Assembly: GCA_017415145.1 (NCBI GenBank)
Contig: JAFQJE010000007.1
Location: 62,001 to 126,000 of the forward strand
Length of the DNA stretch: 64,000 nt
From: Clostridia bacterium
GTDB taxonomy: Bacteria; Bacillota; Clostridia; UBA1381; UBA9506
Reading direction: 5' to 3'
Shown here: positions 15,367 through 24,825 of the stretch, piece by piece
Numbering within the stretch: position 1 is the first letter of the stretch
Layout: every line of letters begins with the position of its first letter
Made by a program: the position numbers and the translations under genes
The notes under the pieces: model-generated
Databases searched by the model: none
Seen by the model: only the letters and a program-made list of their open reading frames with translations
Told to the model about the DNA's origin: nothing

Positions 15367-16041
15367 CTACATAACAAAAAGCAATATAGCAAGAAAATGA
15401 ACAATACTTGCCAATACTACAAAAATGTGAAATACAGAATGGATATATTTCTTCTTACTGCCGAAGGCGTAGAATATAGCACCTATGGAATAAAGAATAC
15501 CGCCTGCCAAAATCATATTCATACCAAAAGCACCTACCGCCTGCCACGCAGGTTTTGCCGCAACTATAATGCACCAGCCCATACCGAGATAGCATATCAT
15601 GGAAAATACGCTGTATTTTTTCAAATCAATGGAATTAAGAACAATCCCTAAAGCGGCCAGCCCCCAGATAACTCCAAATATTGTCCAACCAAGAACAGGA
15701 GAATACTCCCGTAAAGAGCATAAAGAAATTGGTGTATATGTACCTGCAATCAGCAAAAATATAGAACAGTGGTCTATAACCTGAAATACTTTTTTTGCCG
15801 TAAGGTGAGGGCGTAATCCGTGATAAATGCTTGACATGGTGTATAAAACTATCATGGTTGCGCCGTAAATTGCACCTGACACAACGCCGTATACGTTTCC
15901 ACGTACTGCCGCAAAAACAACACAAAGTACCAGCGCCACAACCCCCAGTGCACCGCCTACAATGTGTGATGTCATATTAAAAATTTCTTCGCCTTTTGTA
16001 TATGAGGGCAGAATTCTCTCTGCCAGTTTTGTACGCTCCAT
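15367..16041 (-). CDS. Hemolysin III family membrane protein (PAQR-like)
   Basis: A 224-residue protein with seven predicted membrane helices. It carries the family's metal-binding residues in EEIFNMTSHIVGG, the SIYHGL motif, the FQVIDHCSIFLLIAGTYTP segment and the closing HSVFHIFV. Members are homologous to adiponectin and progestin receptors and are called hemolysin III; several are thought to be ceramidase-like hydrolases or to affect membrane homeostasis. ATG at 16041 is preferred because GGAG lies 7 nt upstream; an ATG at 16053 has no ribosome site. A sigma-A promoter precedes it and ppx/gppA follows. Confidence 0.9.
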   Translation of the reverse strand: MERTKLAERILPSYTKGEEIFNMTSHIVGGALGVVALVLCVVFAAVRGNVYGVVSGAIYGATMIVLYTMSSIYHGLRPHLTAKKVFQVIDHCSIFLLIAGTYTPISLCSLREYSPVLGWTIFGVIWGLAALGIVLNSIDLKKYSVFSMICYLGMGWCIIVAAKPAWQAVGAFGMNMILAGGILYSIGAIFYAFGSKKKYIHSVFHIFVVLASIVHFLAILLFVM

Positions 16042-16074
16042 AAATAGCTCCATTTCATTTTATTTGTACGTATT

Positions 16075-16104
16075 ATTGTAACAGTTAAAAAACTTGTCTG
16101 TCAA
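16075..16104 (-). promoter_or_regulatory. Promoter of the hemolysin III-ppx operon
   Basis: Minus-strand TTGACA (16104-16099) and TACAAT (16080-16075) with an 18-bp spacer. Confidence 0.8.
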
Positions 16105-16147
16105 GGATTTTTAAGCCTTATTCAAAAAACGTTCAAAAAAGATTTTA

Positions 16148-16177
16148 TTGACATTGCCCGCACTTTTATAGTATAAT
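16148..16177 (+). promoter_or_regulatory. Promoter of tRNA-Thr
   Basis: TTGACA (16148-16153) and TATAAT (16172-16177) with an 18-bp spacer, 20 bp ahead of the mature tRNA 5' end. Confidence 0.88.
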
Positions 16178-16196
16178 GTACCAGTAATTTAAAAGT

Positions 16197-16272
16197 GCTG
16201 GTGTGGCTCAGTCGGTAGAGCAGCTGATTCGTAATCAGCAGATCGTCGGTTCAAGTCCGATCACCAGCTCCA
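16197..16272 (+). tRNA. tRNA-Thr (anticodon CGT)
   Basis: A cloverleaf that pairs throughout: acceptor GCTGGTG/CACCAGC, D-arm GCTC/GAGC, anticodon stem GCTGA/TCAGC with loop TTCGTAA (anticodon CGT, reads ACG), and T-arm GTCGG/CCGAT (one G-T pair) around TTCAAGT. CCA is genomically encoded at 16270-16272. It is a single gene with its own promoter and terminator, not part of an rRNA or tRNA array. Confidence 0.97.
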
Positions 16273-16274
16273 CG

Positions 16275-16306
16275 TCGGAACAAGTTTCGCTTGTTCCGAT
16301 TTTTTA
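16275..16306 (+). terminator. Terminator of tRNA-Thr
   Basis: A 10-bp stem TCGGAACAAG/CTTGTTCCGA around TTTCG, followed by a seven-T run. Confidence 0.92.
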
Positions 16307-16543
16307 TACAAAAAAATCAGTCACTCGCTTCTTTTGTTCCTCCTTTTTCGTAAAAAGCCACACTCGGCTCATCTGTTCGGTTGCAAGCGCCCTCTCGACG
16401 ATTCGCTGTCGCTATCACCTTTTTACGATGTTTTACAGGGGTGGTCTGTATTTTTTAGTTTTTAGTCAATTGGGACTTGAAGGGGCGTCTTCACAAAACA
16501 ATTCTCGATAAATTCTCGGTAGCCATAAAGCAGATAAAACGTA
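16307..16543. other. Non-coding spacer with a long-range inverted repeat
   Basis: The spacer between tRNA-Thr and the gdhA promoter has no convincing gene. It contains a 9-bp inverted repeat CGTAAAAAG (16349-16357) / CTTTTTACG (16419-16427) enclosing a GC-rich stretch with a smaller CGAC..GTCG hairpin. No ribosome site or codon pattern is apparent. Confidence 0.5.
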
Positions 16544-16572
16544 TTGACTTATTTTTTTGTGTTTGATATAAT
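16544..16572 (+). promoter_or_regulatory. Promoter of gdhA
   Basis: TTGACT (16544-16549) and TATAAT (16567-16572) with a 17-bp spacer, 35 bp before the gdhA ATG. Confidence 0.85.
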
Positions 16573-16606
16573 ATTTGTTGTTATTTTTTCAGAAAGCGGT
16601 GATTAA

Positions 16607-17950
<1,344 letters not shown>

Positions 17951-18006
17951 GACGGCTTCAAAAAAAGTGCATAAACGTTCAAAACAACAACATTTTTAAA
18001 AAAACG

Positions 18007-18036
18007 AAGGCACTCGGTTTTCCGAGTGCCTTTTTA
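18007..18036 (+). terminator. Terminator of gdhA
   Basis: An 11-bp stem AAGGCACTCGG/CCGAGTGCCTT with a TTTT loop, then a T-run. It is also the left hairpin of composite intergenic repeat A. Confidence 0.9.
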
Positions 18037-18053
18037 TTTATGTTTTGAACTCA

Positions 18054-18283
18054 AACAAACCGAACCACTCGGCGTGCGGAAAATCATACTCCGCTAATCA
18101 GATTCGCATAACGCGAATCCTTAACGCTCCGTAGCTTTTCCTTTTTCAAAAAATGGTTATTGACCATTTTTTGAGAGAGACGCAGTAGCGTAACGAGCCA
18201 ACTATTTCTGTTTTACAGAAATATAGCGAATGGAGCATAGTGCGGCGAGCATTCGGGGCTCACCCCTGCGGGTTCGGTTTGTT
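18054..18283. repeat. Intergenic palindromic element A (RACAAAC family)
   Basis: A 230-bp element bounded by a perfect 13-bp inverted repeat AACAAACCGAACC / GGTTCGGTTTGTT. Inside are several hairpins, including GATTCGC..GCGAATC, CAAAAAATGGT..ACCATTTTTTG, TATTTCTG..CAGAAATA and GGGG..CCCC. It has no open reading frame with a ribosome site. It sits between the convergent gdhA and transporter genes, flanked by a terminator on each side. The outer arms and the trailing ATTCTGCATC are shared with the element at 62460-62536, and the arm type with that at 31812-31878. Confidence 0.7.
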
Positions 18284-18317
18284 TATTCTGCATCTTTTTT
18301 TGAGAGCCTTAGTATGC

Positions 18318-18351
18318 AATAAATCACACAGAAACTTCTGTGTGATTTATT
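18318..18351 (-). terminator. Hairpin ending the dnaE-transporter transcript
   Basis: A 16-bp stem AATAAATCACACAGAA and its complement with a 2-nt loop, directly beyond the transporter stop. AT-rich outer bases stand in for a T-run. Right-hand hairpin of composite A. Confidence 0.75.
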
Positions 18352-18359
18352 CATTTATT

Positions 18360-19250
18360 CTATTTTCTAATTTTTTCAGGCAACTGAACCAACACAATTG
18401 CTACAAACATAAGTACACATCCTGCAATCTGAGAGATGCTCATGGCTTCATGTAGAATTATCCATCCTGAGATTGCCGCAAACACTGACTCCAATGACAT
18501 AATAATTGATGCAGAGGTTGGTTCTGCGTACCTCTGTCCTATAACCTGCAGAGTGTACGCAACGCCACAGGACATAACACCTGAGTAAAGAAGTGCCGTT
18601 GTACAGGATAAAATGCTTTCCATATCAGGTGTTTCAAGTATGAACATTAAAATTGCATTTATTGTGCCTGCCACCAGAAACTGCGTACAGGAAAGCTTTA
18701 GTCCGTCAACCTCTGATACAATTTTATCAATGCACAATATCTGCCCTGCAAAAAATACCGCACAAAGAACTGTCAAACCATCACCAAGATTATATGAAAC
18801 ACTTTCACCGAAAAGGCACAAAAAATACATTCCCAAAATGGCAGTCAGTATTCCTATGACCATTTTTCCTGTAATCTTTTTGCCCACAAAAATCCCGATA
18901 ATTGCTACAAATATTATGTACAGAGCCGTCAAAAAACCGCTTTTTGCCGTTGTGGTGTACTGCAAACCATAAGTCTGAAGAGTCTGTGCCACGCACAAAA
19001 ACACACCGCACAAAACTCCGTATCTTAAGAGCTTTTTCATGTCGGTTTTTTTGTATGTGCCCTGCCTTTTCTTGGTCTTATCAAGAATAAATATCACAGG
19101 AAGCAGCACCATACCACCCATTAGGGTTCTGATGCCCATAAATGTATTGGGACCGATATATTCCATACCCACACTTTGAGCAACAAAGGACATGCCCCAG
19201 ATGATTGCCGTAATCAGTAAAATAATATTTCCTTTTAATTTTTTATTCAC
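18360..19250 (-). CDS. EamA/DMT-family transporter
   Basis: A 296-residue protein with ten predicted membrane helices in two EamA repeats, about residues 8-140 and 150-290. The N-terminus IILLITAIIWGMSFVAQ is the classic start of the drug/metabolite transporter superfamily. It uses a GTG start with GGAG 6 nt upstream. The gene is 15 bp downstream of dnaE and probably co-transcribed. The substrate is not predictable; members export amino acids, nucleosides or other metabolites. A second, distinct paralogue is at 38731-39603. Confidence 0.88.
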   Translation of the reverse strand: MNKKLKGNIILLITAIIWGMSFVAQSVGMEYIGPNTFMGIRTLMGGMVLLPVIFILDKTKKRQGTYKKTDMKKLLRYGVLCGVFLCVAQTLQTYGLQYTTTAKSGFLTALYIIFVAIIGIFVGKKITGKMVIGILTAILGMYFLCLFGESVSYNLGDGLTVLCAVFFAGQILCIDKIVSEVDGLKLSCTQFLVAGTINAILMFILETPDMESILSCTTALLYSGVMSCGVAYTLQVIGQRYAEPTSASIIMSLESVFAAISGWIILHEAMSISQIAGCVLMFVAIVLVQLPEKIRK

Positions 19251-19265
19251 TTAGATCTCCTTCGT

Positions 19266-22200
19266 CTATTTTAATACTACACATTCTGCACCAAGTGTTT
19301 TGGTGAGTTCTGACATTAATTCATCATTTTTTTCTACCCAAAGATTCTTTGGTGCTATAACTGTCTTTTTGTTCTCTGCATAGTGAATATATACAGGGAT
19401 ATTCCCTGAATACTTTGAAAGTATTGGTTTTATCCGTTCTACTAAAAACTCTTTTCCTATGCAGATTTTTAAAAACAGTTTTTTCTCTGCCTTTAATTCC
19501 TTTGAAACTTTAGGAATTTCTATTTTTTCAACCTTTGCTCCGTGTACCAATGGTTCTACGTTGTCGCAGAGAATTTTCGGTTCTTCATCTTCGCGAAAAC
19601 TCAGTTTACCTGAAACAATCAACGCTGTGTCTTCCGTCAGATACTTTCTTGCACGGTCAAACACAGTGGGAAAAACAATAATCTCTGCCTGACCTGTTAA
19701 GTCCTCGGCAGTGATAAAAGCCATCATTTTATTGCTCTTTGTTATCTTTGTTTTAATGGCTGATACAAGCACACATACCGTTACAGGCATTCCGTCATAG
19801 AGCCCTGCTGATTCTTCATCATCAATTAAATCTGCAAAGGTCATTGTGGAAATATCCGCAATTTCTCTAGAATATTCATTTAATGGGTGACCTGAGATAT
19901 AGTACCCGATACTCTCTTTTTCGTATTTTAAAAGTTCTTTTGGGGAAAGCTCAGGTAAATCTTTGGGCGTGCGACTATCTAAGAATACATCCTCATCATT
20001 ACCAAAAAGATTTATCTGTCCTTCAATATTTCTCTTTAAATCATCAGAATATGAATCAATTATACTTTCAAATTCTGAAAGCAGATACGAGCGCTTCTCG
20101 CCCAGAGAATCAAAAGCTCCTGCTTTTATCAAATACTCGTGAACACGCTTGGTAACGCCAAGCTTTATTGTTCTTTTTGCAAAGTCTTTATATGATTTAT
20201 ATTCACCGTTTTTCTCACGTTCTGCAACTAACCCGTCGACACAGCCAACACCTACATTCTTTATAACTGCAAGTCCAAATCTTACATCACCCGACTGCAC
20301 TGCAAAACCTGTAACACTCTTGTTTATATCAGGGGGCAATATTTTAATACCCATACGGGTAGCCTCGGCTGAGTACTTTGCCACCTTTTCAGGACTATCC
20401 AAAACTGAAGAAAGAAGTGCCGCCATATACTGAGCAGGATAAAAATGCTTTAGGTATGCGGTCTGATATGTCACAAAAGCATAGGCAGCAGCGTGAGATT
20501 TGTTGAATGCATACTGCGCAAAATCCATCATTTCATCAAATATGGCATCAGCAACGTTTTCTGCCACACCGCGACGGACAGCACCGTCAACAATCACATT
20601 ACCATCATCATCTGTAATGCCATGAATAAAGTTTTTGCGTTCTGCTATCATTACATCTTCTTTTTTCTTACTCATTGCACGGCGAACAAGATCTGCCCTG
20701 CCCAAAGAATAGCCGCCCATCTTTCGCACAATCTCCATAACCTGCTCCTGATACACCATACAGCCGTAGGTTACGTTTAGTATAGGCTCTAAAATTTCGT
20801 GTTTATATTTAACTTTCTCAGGGTTTTCCTTATTGGCAACATATCGCGGAATCTGGTCCATAGGGCCGGGGCGGTAAAGAGAAATTCCCGCAATTATATC
20901 TTCTATACTCTCAGGCTTTAATTCTTTCATAAACTGCTTCATTCCGGCACTTTCAAGCTGGAAAACACCTTCTGTTTCGCCCCTGCCTATCATTTCATAA
21001 ACACCGGGTTCTGAAAGGCTGATTGCATCTATGTCAATATCCTCGCCTGTTGAAGCCTTTATAATATTTAATGCATCTTTAATAATCCCAAGATTGCGAA
21101 GACCTAAAAAGTCCATCTTCAAAAGACCGAGTTCCTCGACTGTGTCCTTAGGGAACTGAGTAATTACAACATCATCATTTTTTTGCAAAGGAAGATATTC
21201 CGTTACAGGTTCTTTCGCTATAACTACACCTGCTGCGTGCGTACCCGCATTACGGATAAGCCCCTCCAGCTTTATAGCGTCATCGATAAGTTCTTTTGCA
21301 ATAGCGTCAGTTTCATATCTCGCCCTCATGTCAGGATTTAATTCTAATGCCTTTTGTATGGTCATTTTCAGGTCAAAGGGTATCATTTTGGCAATGGAGT
21401 CTGTGTCGGCATATGACACATCCAAGACTCTGCCCACATCACGAATTGCGTTCTTTGCCTTCATTTTGTTAAAGGTTATAATCTGGCATACTCTTTCTCT
21501 TCCGTACTTTTCCACAACATAATCTATAACTCTCTGTCTGTCTTCGTTACAGAAGTCAACATCAATATCAGGCATAGACACACGTTCAGGGTTTAAAAAC
21601 CGCTCAAAAATAAGACCATAACGTATGGGGTCAATGTTTGTGATTTCTAAGCAATAGCTGACAATACTGCCCGCAGCAGAGCCTCTTCCGGGGCCTACGG
21701 GAATCCCGTTGTCTTTTGCGTATTTTATAAAATCCCACACTATTAAGAAGTAATCAACATATCCCATACTGCGGATTACATCAAGTTCAAAATCAAGGCG
21801 TTCCTTCGCCTCACGATTTTCTCCATAGCGGCGAGTCAATCCCTCTTCGCAAAGTTGTTTTAAGTACTCATAAGATGTCATTCCATCAGGTACATCGTAC
21901 TGGGGAAGTTTTAAAACTCCAAACTCAAATGTAACATTACACTTTTCCGCGATTTTTTCTGTATTGGATATAGTCTCCGGAATTGCTCCGAAAAGCTCAT
22001 TCATTTCTTCTTCGCTCTTTAAGTAAAATTCATCTGTTTCAAACGCCATTCGGTCGGTATCACTCACCTTTCGGTTCGTCTGAATGCACATCAATAAATC
22101 CTGATATTTTGCATCATCTTTTTCGATATAGTGAACGTCATTTGTGGCAACAAGACCAATGTTATATTCATTTGCAAGGCGGATTATGCCTGCATTTGCT

Positions 22201-22748
22201 TTTTTCTGCTCGGGGATTGCGTGATTCTGTATTTCTAAATAAAAATCTTCTCCAAAAAGTGCGTGGTATTTTTCGACTAAAGCTCGTGCGTGGGCGTCTT
22301 CGTCTGCCAGTATTGCCCGAGGAATTTCGCCCGCAAGACATGCAGACATACAGATAAGTCCCTCGTGGTACTGCTCTATTACAGAGTAATCCACTCTTGG
22401 TTTATAATAAAAGCCGTCCATCCAACCTTTTGACACAATTTTGGTCAGGTTTTTGTAACCCTCATTGTCCTTTGCAATTAAAACAAGATGGTGGGTAGTG
22501 TTTCCGTTATCATGGGATTTTTCGCTCAGATCACGGGCAGCAACATAAACCTCACAACCAATTAAGGGTTTAATCCCCTGTGCATTACACTCTTTATAAA
22601 AATCAATTACACCGCACATATTGCCGTGGTCAGTGATGGCAAGTGCTGTCATTCCAAGTTCCTTTGCACGAGAAACAAGCCCATGGATTCGGCACGCGCC
22701 GTCCAAAAAGCTGAACTCTGTATGTACGTGTAAATGAACAAAACCCAT
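19266..22748 (-). CDS. dnaE: DNA polymerase III subunit alpha
   Basis: A 1160-residue replicative polymerase of the DnaE class. It starts GFVHLHVHTEFSFLDGA, the PHP domain with His residues in HxH order. The polymerase core carries PVGPGRGSAAGSIVSYCL and PDIDVDFCNEDR, giving the catalytic Asp pair, then AGTHAAGVVI. The C-terminal part has the helix-hairpin-helix, an OB-fold (about 960-1050) and a tail. The start at 22748 has GGGAGG 7 nt upstream; an in-frame GTG at 22763 is less well placed. Together with PolC, elsewhere in Firmicutes genomes, it primes and extends lagging-strand synthesis. The transporter gene follows in the same transcript. Confidence 0.97.
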   Translation of the reverse strand: MGFVHLHVHTEFSFLDGACRIHGLVSRAKELGMTALAITDHGNMCGVIDFYKECNAQGIKPLIGCEVYVAARDLSEKSHDNGNTTHHLVLIAKDNEGYKNLTKIVSKGWMDGFYYKPRVDYSVIEQYHEGLICMSACLAGEIPRAILADEDAHARALVEKYHALFGEDFYLEIQNHAIPEQKKANAGIIRLANEYNIGLVATNDVHYIEKDDAKYQDLLMCIQTNRKVSDTDRMAFETDEFYLKSEEEMNELFGAIPETISNTEKIAEKCNVTFEFGVLKLPQYDVPDGMTSYEYLKQLCEEGLTRRYGENREAKERLDFELDVIRSMGYVDYFLIVWDFIKYAKDNGIPVGPGRGSAAGSIVSYCLEITNIDPIRYGLIFERFLNPERVSMPDIDVDFCNEDRQRVIDYVVEKYGRERVCQIITFNKMKAKNAIRDVGRVLDVSYADTDSIAKMIPFDLKMTIQKALELNPDMRARYETDAIAKELIDDAIKLEGLIRNAGTHAAGVVIAKEPVTEYLPLQKNDDVVITQFPKDTVEELGLLKMDFLGLRNLGIIKDALNIIKASTGEDIDIDAISLSEPGVYEMIGRGETEGVFQLESAGMKQFMKELKPESIEDIIAGISLYRPGPMDQIPRYVANKENPEKVKYKHEILEPILNVTYGCMVYQEQVMEIVRKMGGYSLGRADLVRRAMSKKKEDVMIAERKNFIHGITDDDGNVIVDGAVRRGVAENVADAIFDEMMDFAQYAFNKSHAAAYAFVTYQTAYLKHFYPAQYMAALLSSVLDSPEKVAKYSAEATRMGIKILPPDINKSVTGFAVQSGDVRFGLAVIKNVGVGCVDGLVAEREKNGEYKSYKDFAKRTIKLGVTKRVHEYLIKAGAFDSLGEKRSYLLSEFESIIDSYSDDLKRNIEGQINLFGNDEDVFLDSRTPKDLPELSPKELLKYEKESIGYYISGHPLNEYSREIADISTMTFADLIDDEESAGLYDGMPVTVCVLVSAIKTKITKSNKMMAFITAEDLTGQAEIIVFPTVFDRARKYLTEDTALIVSGKLSFREDEEPKILCDNVEPLVHGAKVEKIEIPKVSKELKAEKKLFLKICIGKEFLVERIKPILSKYSGNIPVYIHYAENKKTVIAPKNLWVEKNDELMSELTKTLGAECVVLK

Positions 22749-22779
22749 AATAACCTCCCGCACATTTTACTGCTATTTT

Positions 22780-22808
22780 ATTCTATCATTAGCTATCTGA
22801 AAAATCAA
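22780..22808 (-). promoter_or_regulatory. Promoter of dnaE
   Basis: Minus-strand TTGATT (22808-22803) and TAGAAT (22785-22780), 17-bp spacer. Confidence 0.65.
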
Positions 22809-22839
22809 CATTTTTCTGCTTATTTTTTCTCAAGTTCGA

Positions 22840-22868
22840 TTGACTTTTTACTTATAACAATGTATAAT
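22840..22868 (+). promoter_or_regulatory. Promoter of the yhbY operon
   Basis: TTGACT (22840-22845) and TATAAT (22863-22868) with a 17-bp spacer, followed by an AT-rich leader of about 60 bp to yhbY. Confidence 0.85.
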
Positions 22869-22934
22869 ATTATAGAATAGGCTGAATGTAATTTCGGCAT
22901 TTTAAATTTTTGATTTTTTAAAGAGGCATAAATT

Positions 22935-23246
22935 ATGGTAACAAAAGAAAATATAACAGGCAAACAACGTGCATATCTGCGTTCACTGGCAAACAAAGTT
23001 CCCGCTATTTTTCAGATTGGAAAAGAGGGAATTTCACCTAACTTAATCAAGCAACTGTCTGATGCCCTAACGGCACGTGAACTGATAAAAATTCACGTTT
23101 TGGAAAACTGTGAACTTTCTGCCCGCGAAGCAAGCGATGAGTTATCAGACATCCTAGAGGCGATACCTGTACAGACTATCGGTTCTAAAGTTGTTCTCTA
23201 CCGCCGTTCAGACGATGAGAAAAAACGAACAATTGTTATAAAATAA
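22935..23246 (+). CDS. yhbY: YhbY-type RNA-binding protein
   Basis: A 103-residue single CRS1/YhbY (CRM) domain. It shows the characteristic LRSLANKVPAIFQIGKEG segment with the GxxG-like loop and LIKIHVLENCELSAREA. It binds pre-50S ribosomal particles and helps assemble the large subunit. It is the first gene of an operon with nadD, yqeK-rsfS, leuS and lepA, an order common in Firmicutes for yhbY-nadD-yqeK-rsfS. The AAAGAGG site precedes the ATG. Confidence 0.93.
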   Translation: MVTKENITGKQRAYLRSLANKVPAIFQIGKEGISPNLIKQLSDALTARELIKIHVLENCELSAREASDELSDILEAIPVQTIGSKVVLYRRSDDEKKRTIVIK

Positions 23247-23257
23247 CAGGAGGCACT

Positions 23258-23866
23258 ATGGATAAAATCGGTCTTTTCGGCGGAACGTTTGACCCGCCAC
23301 ACTCAGGACATATAGAGCTTGCCAAAAAGGTTTTGGGTGATTTTGGTTTGTCCCGAATCATTTTTATTCCTGCAGGGAATCCCCCTCACAAGCAAGACAA
23401 AAAAAAGACCGACAAAATCCACCGCTACGAAATGGTCAAGTTGGCAATCAAAGGTGTTAAAGAATTTTACGTTTCGGATTTTGATATAAAGAACGAAGAA
23501 CCAAATTACTCCTACAAAACCGTAGACCATTTTAAGCACGAATTCCCCGATTGTGAAATTTACTTTATTATTGGTGCTGATTCATTCCGCGATTTACCCC
23601 TGTGGAAAAATTACAGGGAATTGCTGACAATGTGTCATTTTATCGTGGTGGCGCGCCCAGGCGTGGAAAAAGAAGACTATTACAAAAAGTTTTCCGGTGA
23701 CGAGCCTGTGCCATCAGTATTTTTTATAGAGGATTTTTCTTATGATTTGTCCTCAACAGAGTTACGAGAACAAATTCCCCAAGGTACTTTCTGCGAAAAA
23801 GACCTGCCTGACGGAGTTTTGGAATATATAGCAAAAAACAATCTATACCCTAAGGAGTCGTTATGA
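23258..23866 (+). CDS. nadD: Nicotinate-nucleotide adenylyltransferase
   Basis: A 202-residue nucleotidyltransferase. GLFGGTFDPPHSGH contains the (H/T)xGH ATP-binding signature near residue 8, and the C-terminal SSTELRE is the ISSTxIR-type motif. It makes deamido-NAD from nicotinate mononucleotide and ATP. An AGGAGG site lies 5 nt before the ATG. The stop overlaps the next start (ATGA), so translation of nadD and the yqeK-rsfS fusion is coupled. Confidence 0.96.
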   Translation: MDKIGLFGGTFDPPHSGHIELAKKVLGDFGLSRIIFIPAGNPPHKQDKKKTDKIHRYEMVKLAIKGVKEFYVSDFDIKNEEPNYSYKTVDHFKHEFPDCEIYFIIGADSFRDLPLWKNYRELLTMCHFIVVARPGVEKEDYYKKFSGDEPVPSVFFIEDFSYDLSSTELREQIPQGTFCEKDLPDGVLEYIAKNNLYPKESL

Positions 23867-24810
23867 CTAAAGAACAGATGAAAGAAAAATTAGGCGAGCT
23901 TTTAACTGACCACCGCTATTCCCACTCATTGGGCGTTGTGGAAACTGCAGTGAAAATGGCAGAAATTTTCGGAGCAAATGTTGAAAAAACTGAAATAGCA
24001 GCACTACTTCACGATTGTGCAAAGCAGATTCCCCACACCACACAGCTTGAAATGTGCAAAGAGTACGGAATACCTCTAGACGAAGTCAAGGAAAAAGAAT
24101 TAGGTCTGCTCCATGCAGAACTTGGTGCATATATGGCAGAGCGTGATTTCGGAATAACAGATACTGAGATTTTAGATGCAATCCGTTACCACACCTTAGG
24201 GCGTGAGCGAATGACTACAATGGAAAAAATCCTCTATCTTGCAGATATTGTTGAACCAAACAGAAAAGAATTTGAGGGTTTGGCAGAACTTCGCCAGTTG
24301 TGTTTTAAAGATTTAGACCGTGCCCTGCTTTATGGTTTCGGACTTACGATTTCCCACACAAACAGACGCGGACACATACTGCATAATCAAACGATAGATG
24401 CTGAAAAATATATAAGAGAAAAACTTCGCAAGGAGGAAAATATTTTGGATCAGGAAAATGCATTTGAAAAAGCGGCTTTAGCCGTTAAGGTTTTAGATAA
24501 AAAGAAAGCGGCAGACGTAAAGCTACTCAAGGTTTCAGACCTTACAATACTTGCAGATTATTTTATAATTTGCTCAGCAGGGTCTTCTACTCAGGTAAAA
24601 GCATTAGCAGATAACGTTGAAGACGAGTTCGCAAAGGAAGGTATCCATCCAATCGCAAAAGAAGGTAAGGGCGGAAACGAGTGGATGTTACTCGACTACG
24701 GCGATGTTATAATTCATATCTTTTACAAAGAAATGCGTGAGTTCTACGGACTTGACAAGCTCTGGAACGATGCACAAAGTATTGACATAAATGCAATAAC
24801 AGCAGAATAA
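23863..24810 (+). CDS. YqeK HD phosphohydrolase fused to ribosomal silencing factor RsfS
   Basis: A 315-residue continuous frame. Residues 1-190 are YqeK: His in HSLGVVETA, HD in LLHDCAKQI, and the downstream YHTLG and LYLADIVEP motifs. YqeK hydrolyses diadenosine tetraphosphate symmetrically. Residues about 197-315 are RsfS/YbeB: ILADYFIICSAGSSTQVKALA and EWMLLDYGDVIIHIF, the dimeric factor that blocks subunit joining. The two are normally adjacent separate genes. Here no stop separates them, yet a perfect AAGGAGG followed by an in-frame TTG at codon 195 sits at the junction, so a free RsfS could also be produced. Confidence 0.93.
   Translation: MTKEQMKEKLGELLTDHRYSHSLGVVETAVKMAEIFGANVEKTEIAALLHDCAKQIPHTTQLEMCKEYGIPLDEVKEKELGLLHAELGAYMAERDFGITDTEILDAIRYHTLGRERMTTMEKILYLADIVEPNRKEFEGLAELRQLCFKDLDRALLYGFGLTISHTNRRGHILHNQTIDAEKYIREKLRKEENILDQENAFEKAALAVKVLDKKKAADVKLLKVSDLTILADYFIICSAGSSTQVKALADNVEDEFAKEGIHPIAKEGKGGNEWMLLDYGDVIIHIFYKEMREFYGLDKLWNDAQSIDINAITAE
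24430..24447 (+). promoter_or_regulatory. Internal ribosome-binding site and TTG start for rsfS within the fusion
   Basis: AAGGAGG at 24430-24436, 8 nt before an in-frame TTG at 24445, exactly where the RsfS domain begins. It may be the retained start of an originally separate gene, and would let free RsfS be made alongside the fusion. Confidence 0.6.
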
Positions 24811-24825
24811 CAACGGAGGTTCATC

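Noticed and set aside
16203-16511. A plus-strand frame covering tRNA-Thr and its spacer
   Set aside because: It begins inside the tRNA and runs through the terminator; no ribosome site and no recognisable protein.
18054-18283. Insertion sequence or prophage remnant in the gdhA/transporter spacer
   Set aside because: No transposase or integrase frame; only palindromic sequence, so it was kept as a repeat element.
24811-24825. T-box leader for leuS
   Set aside because: Only 15 bp separate leuS from the upstream gene; there is no room for a leader.
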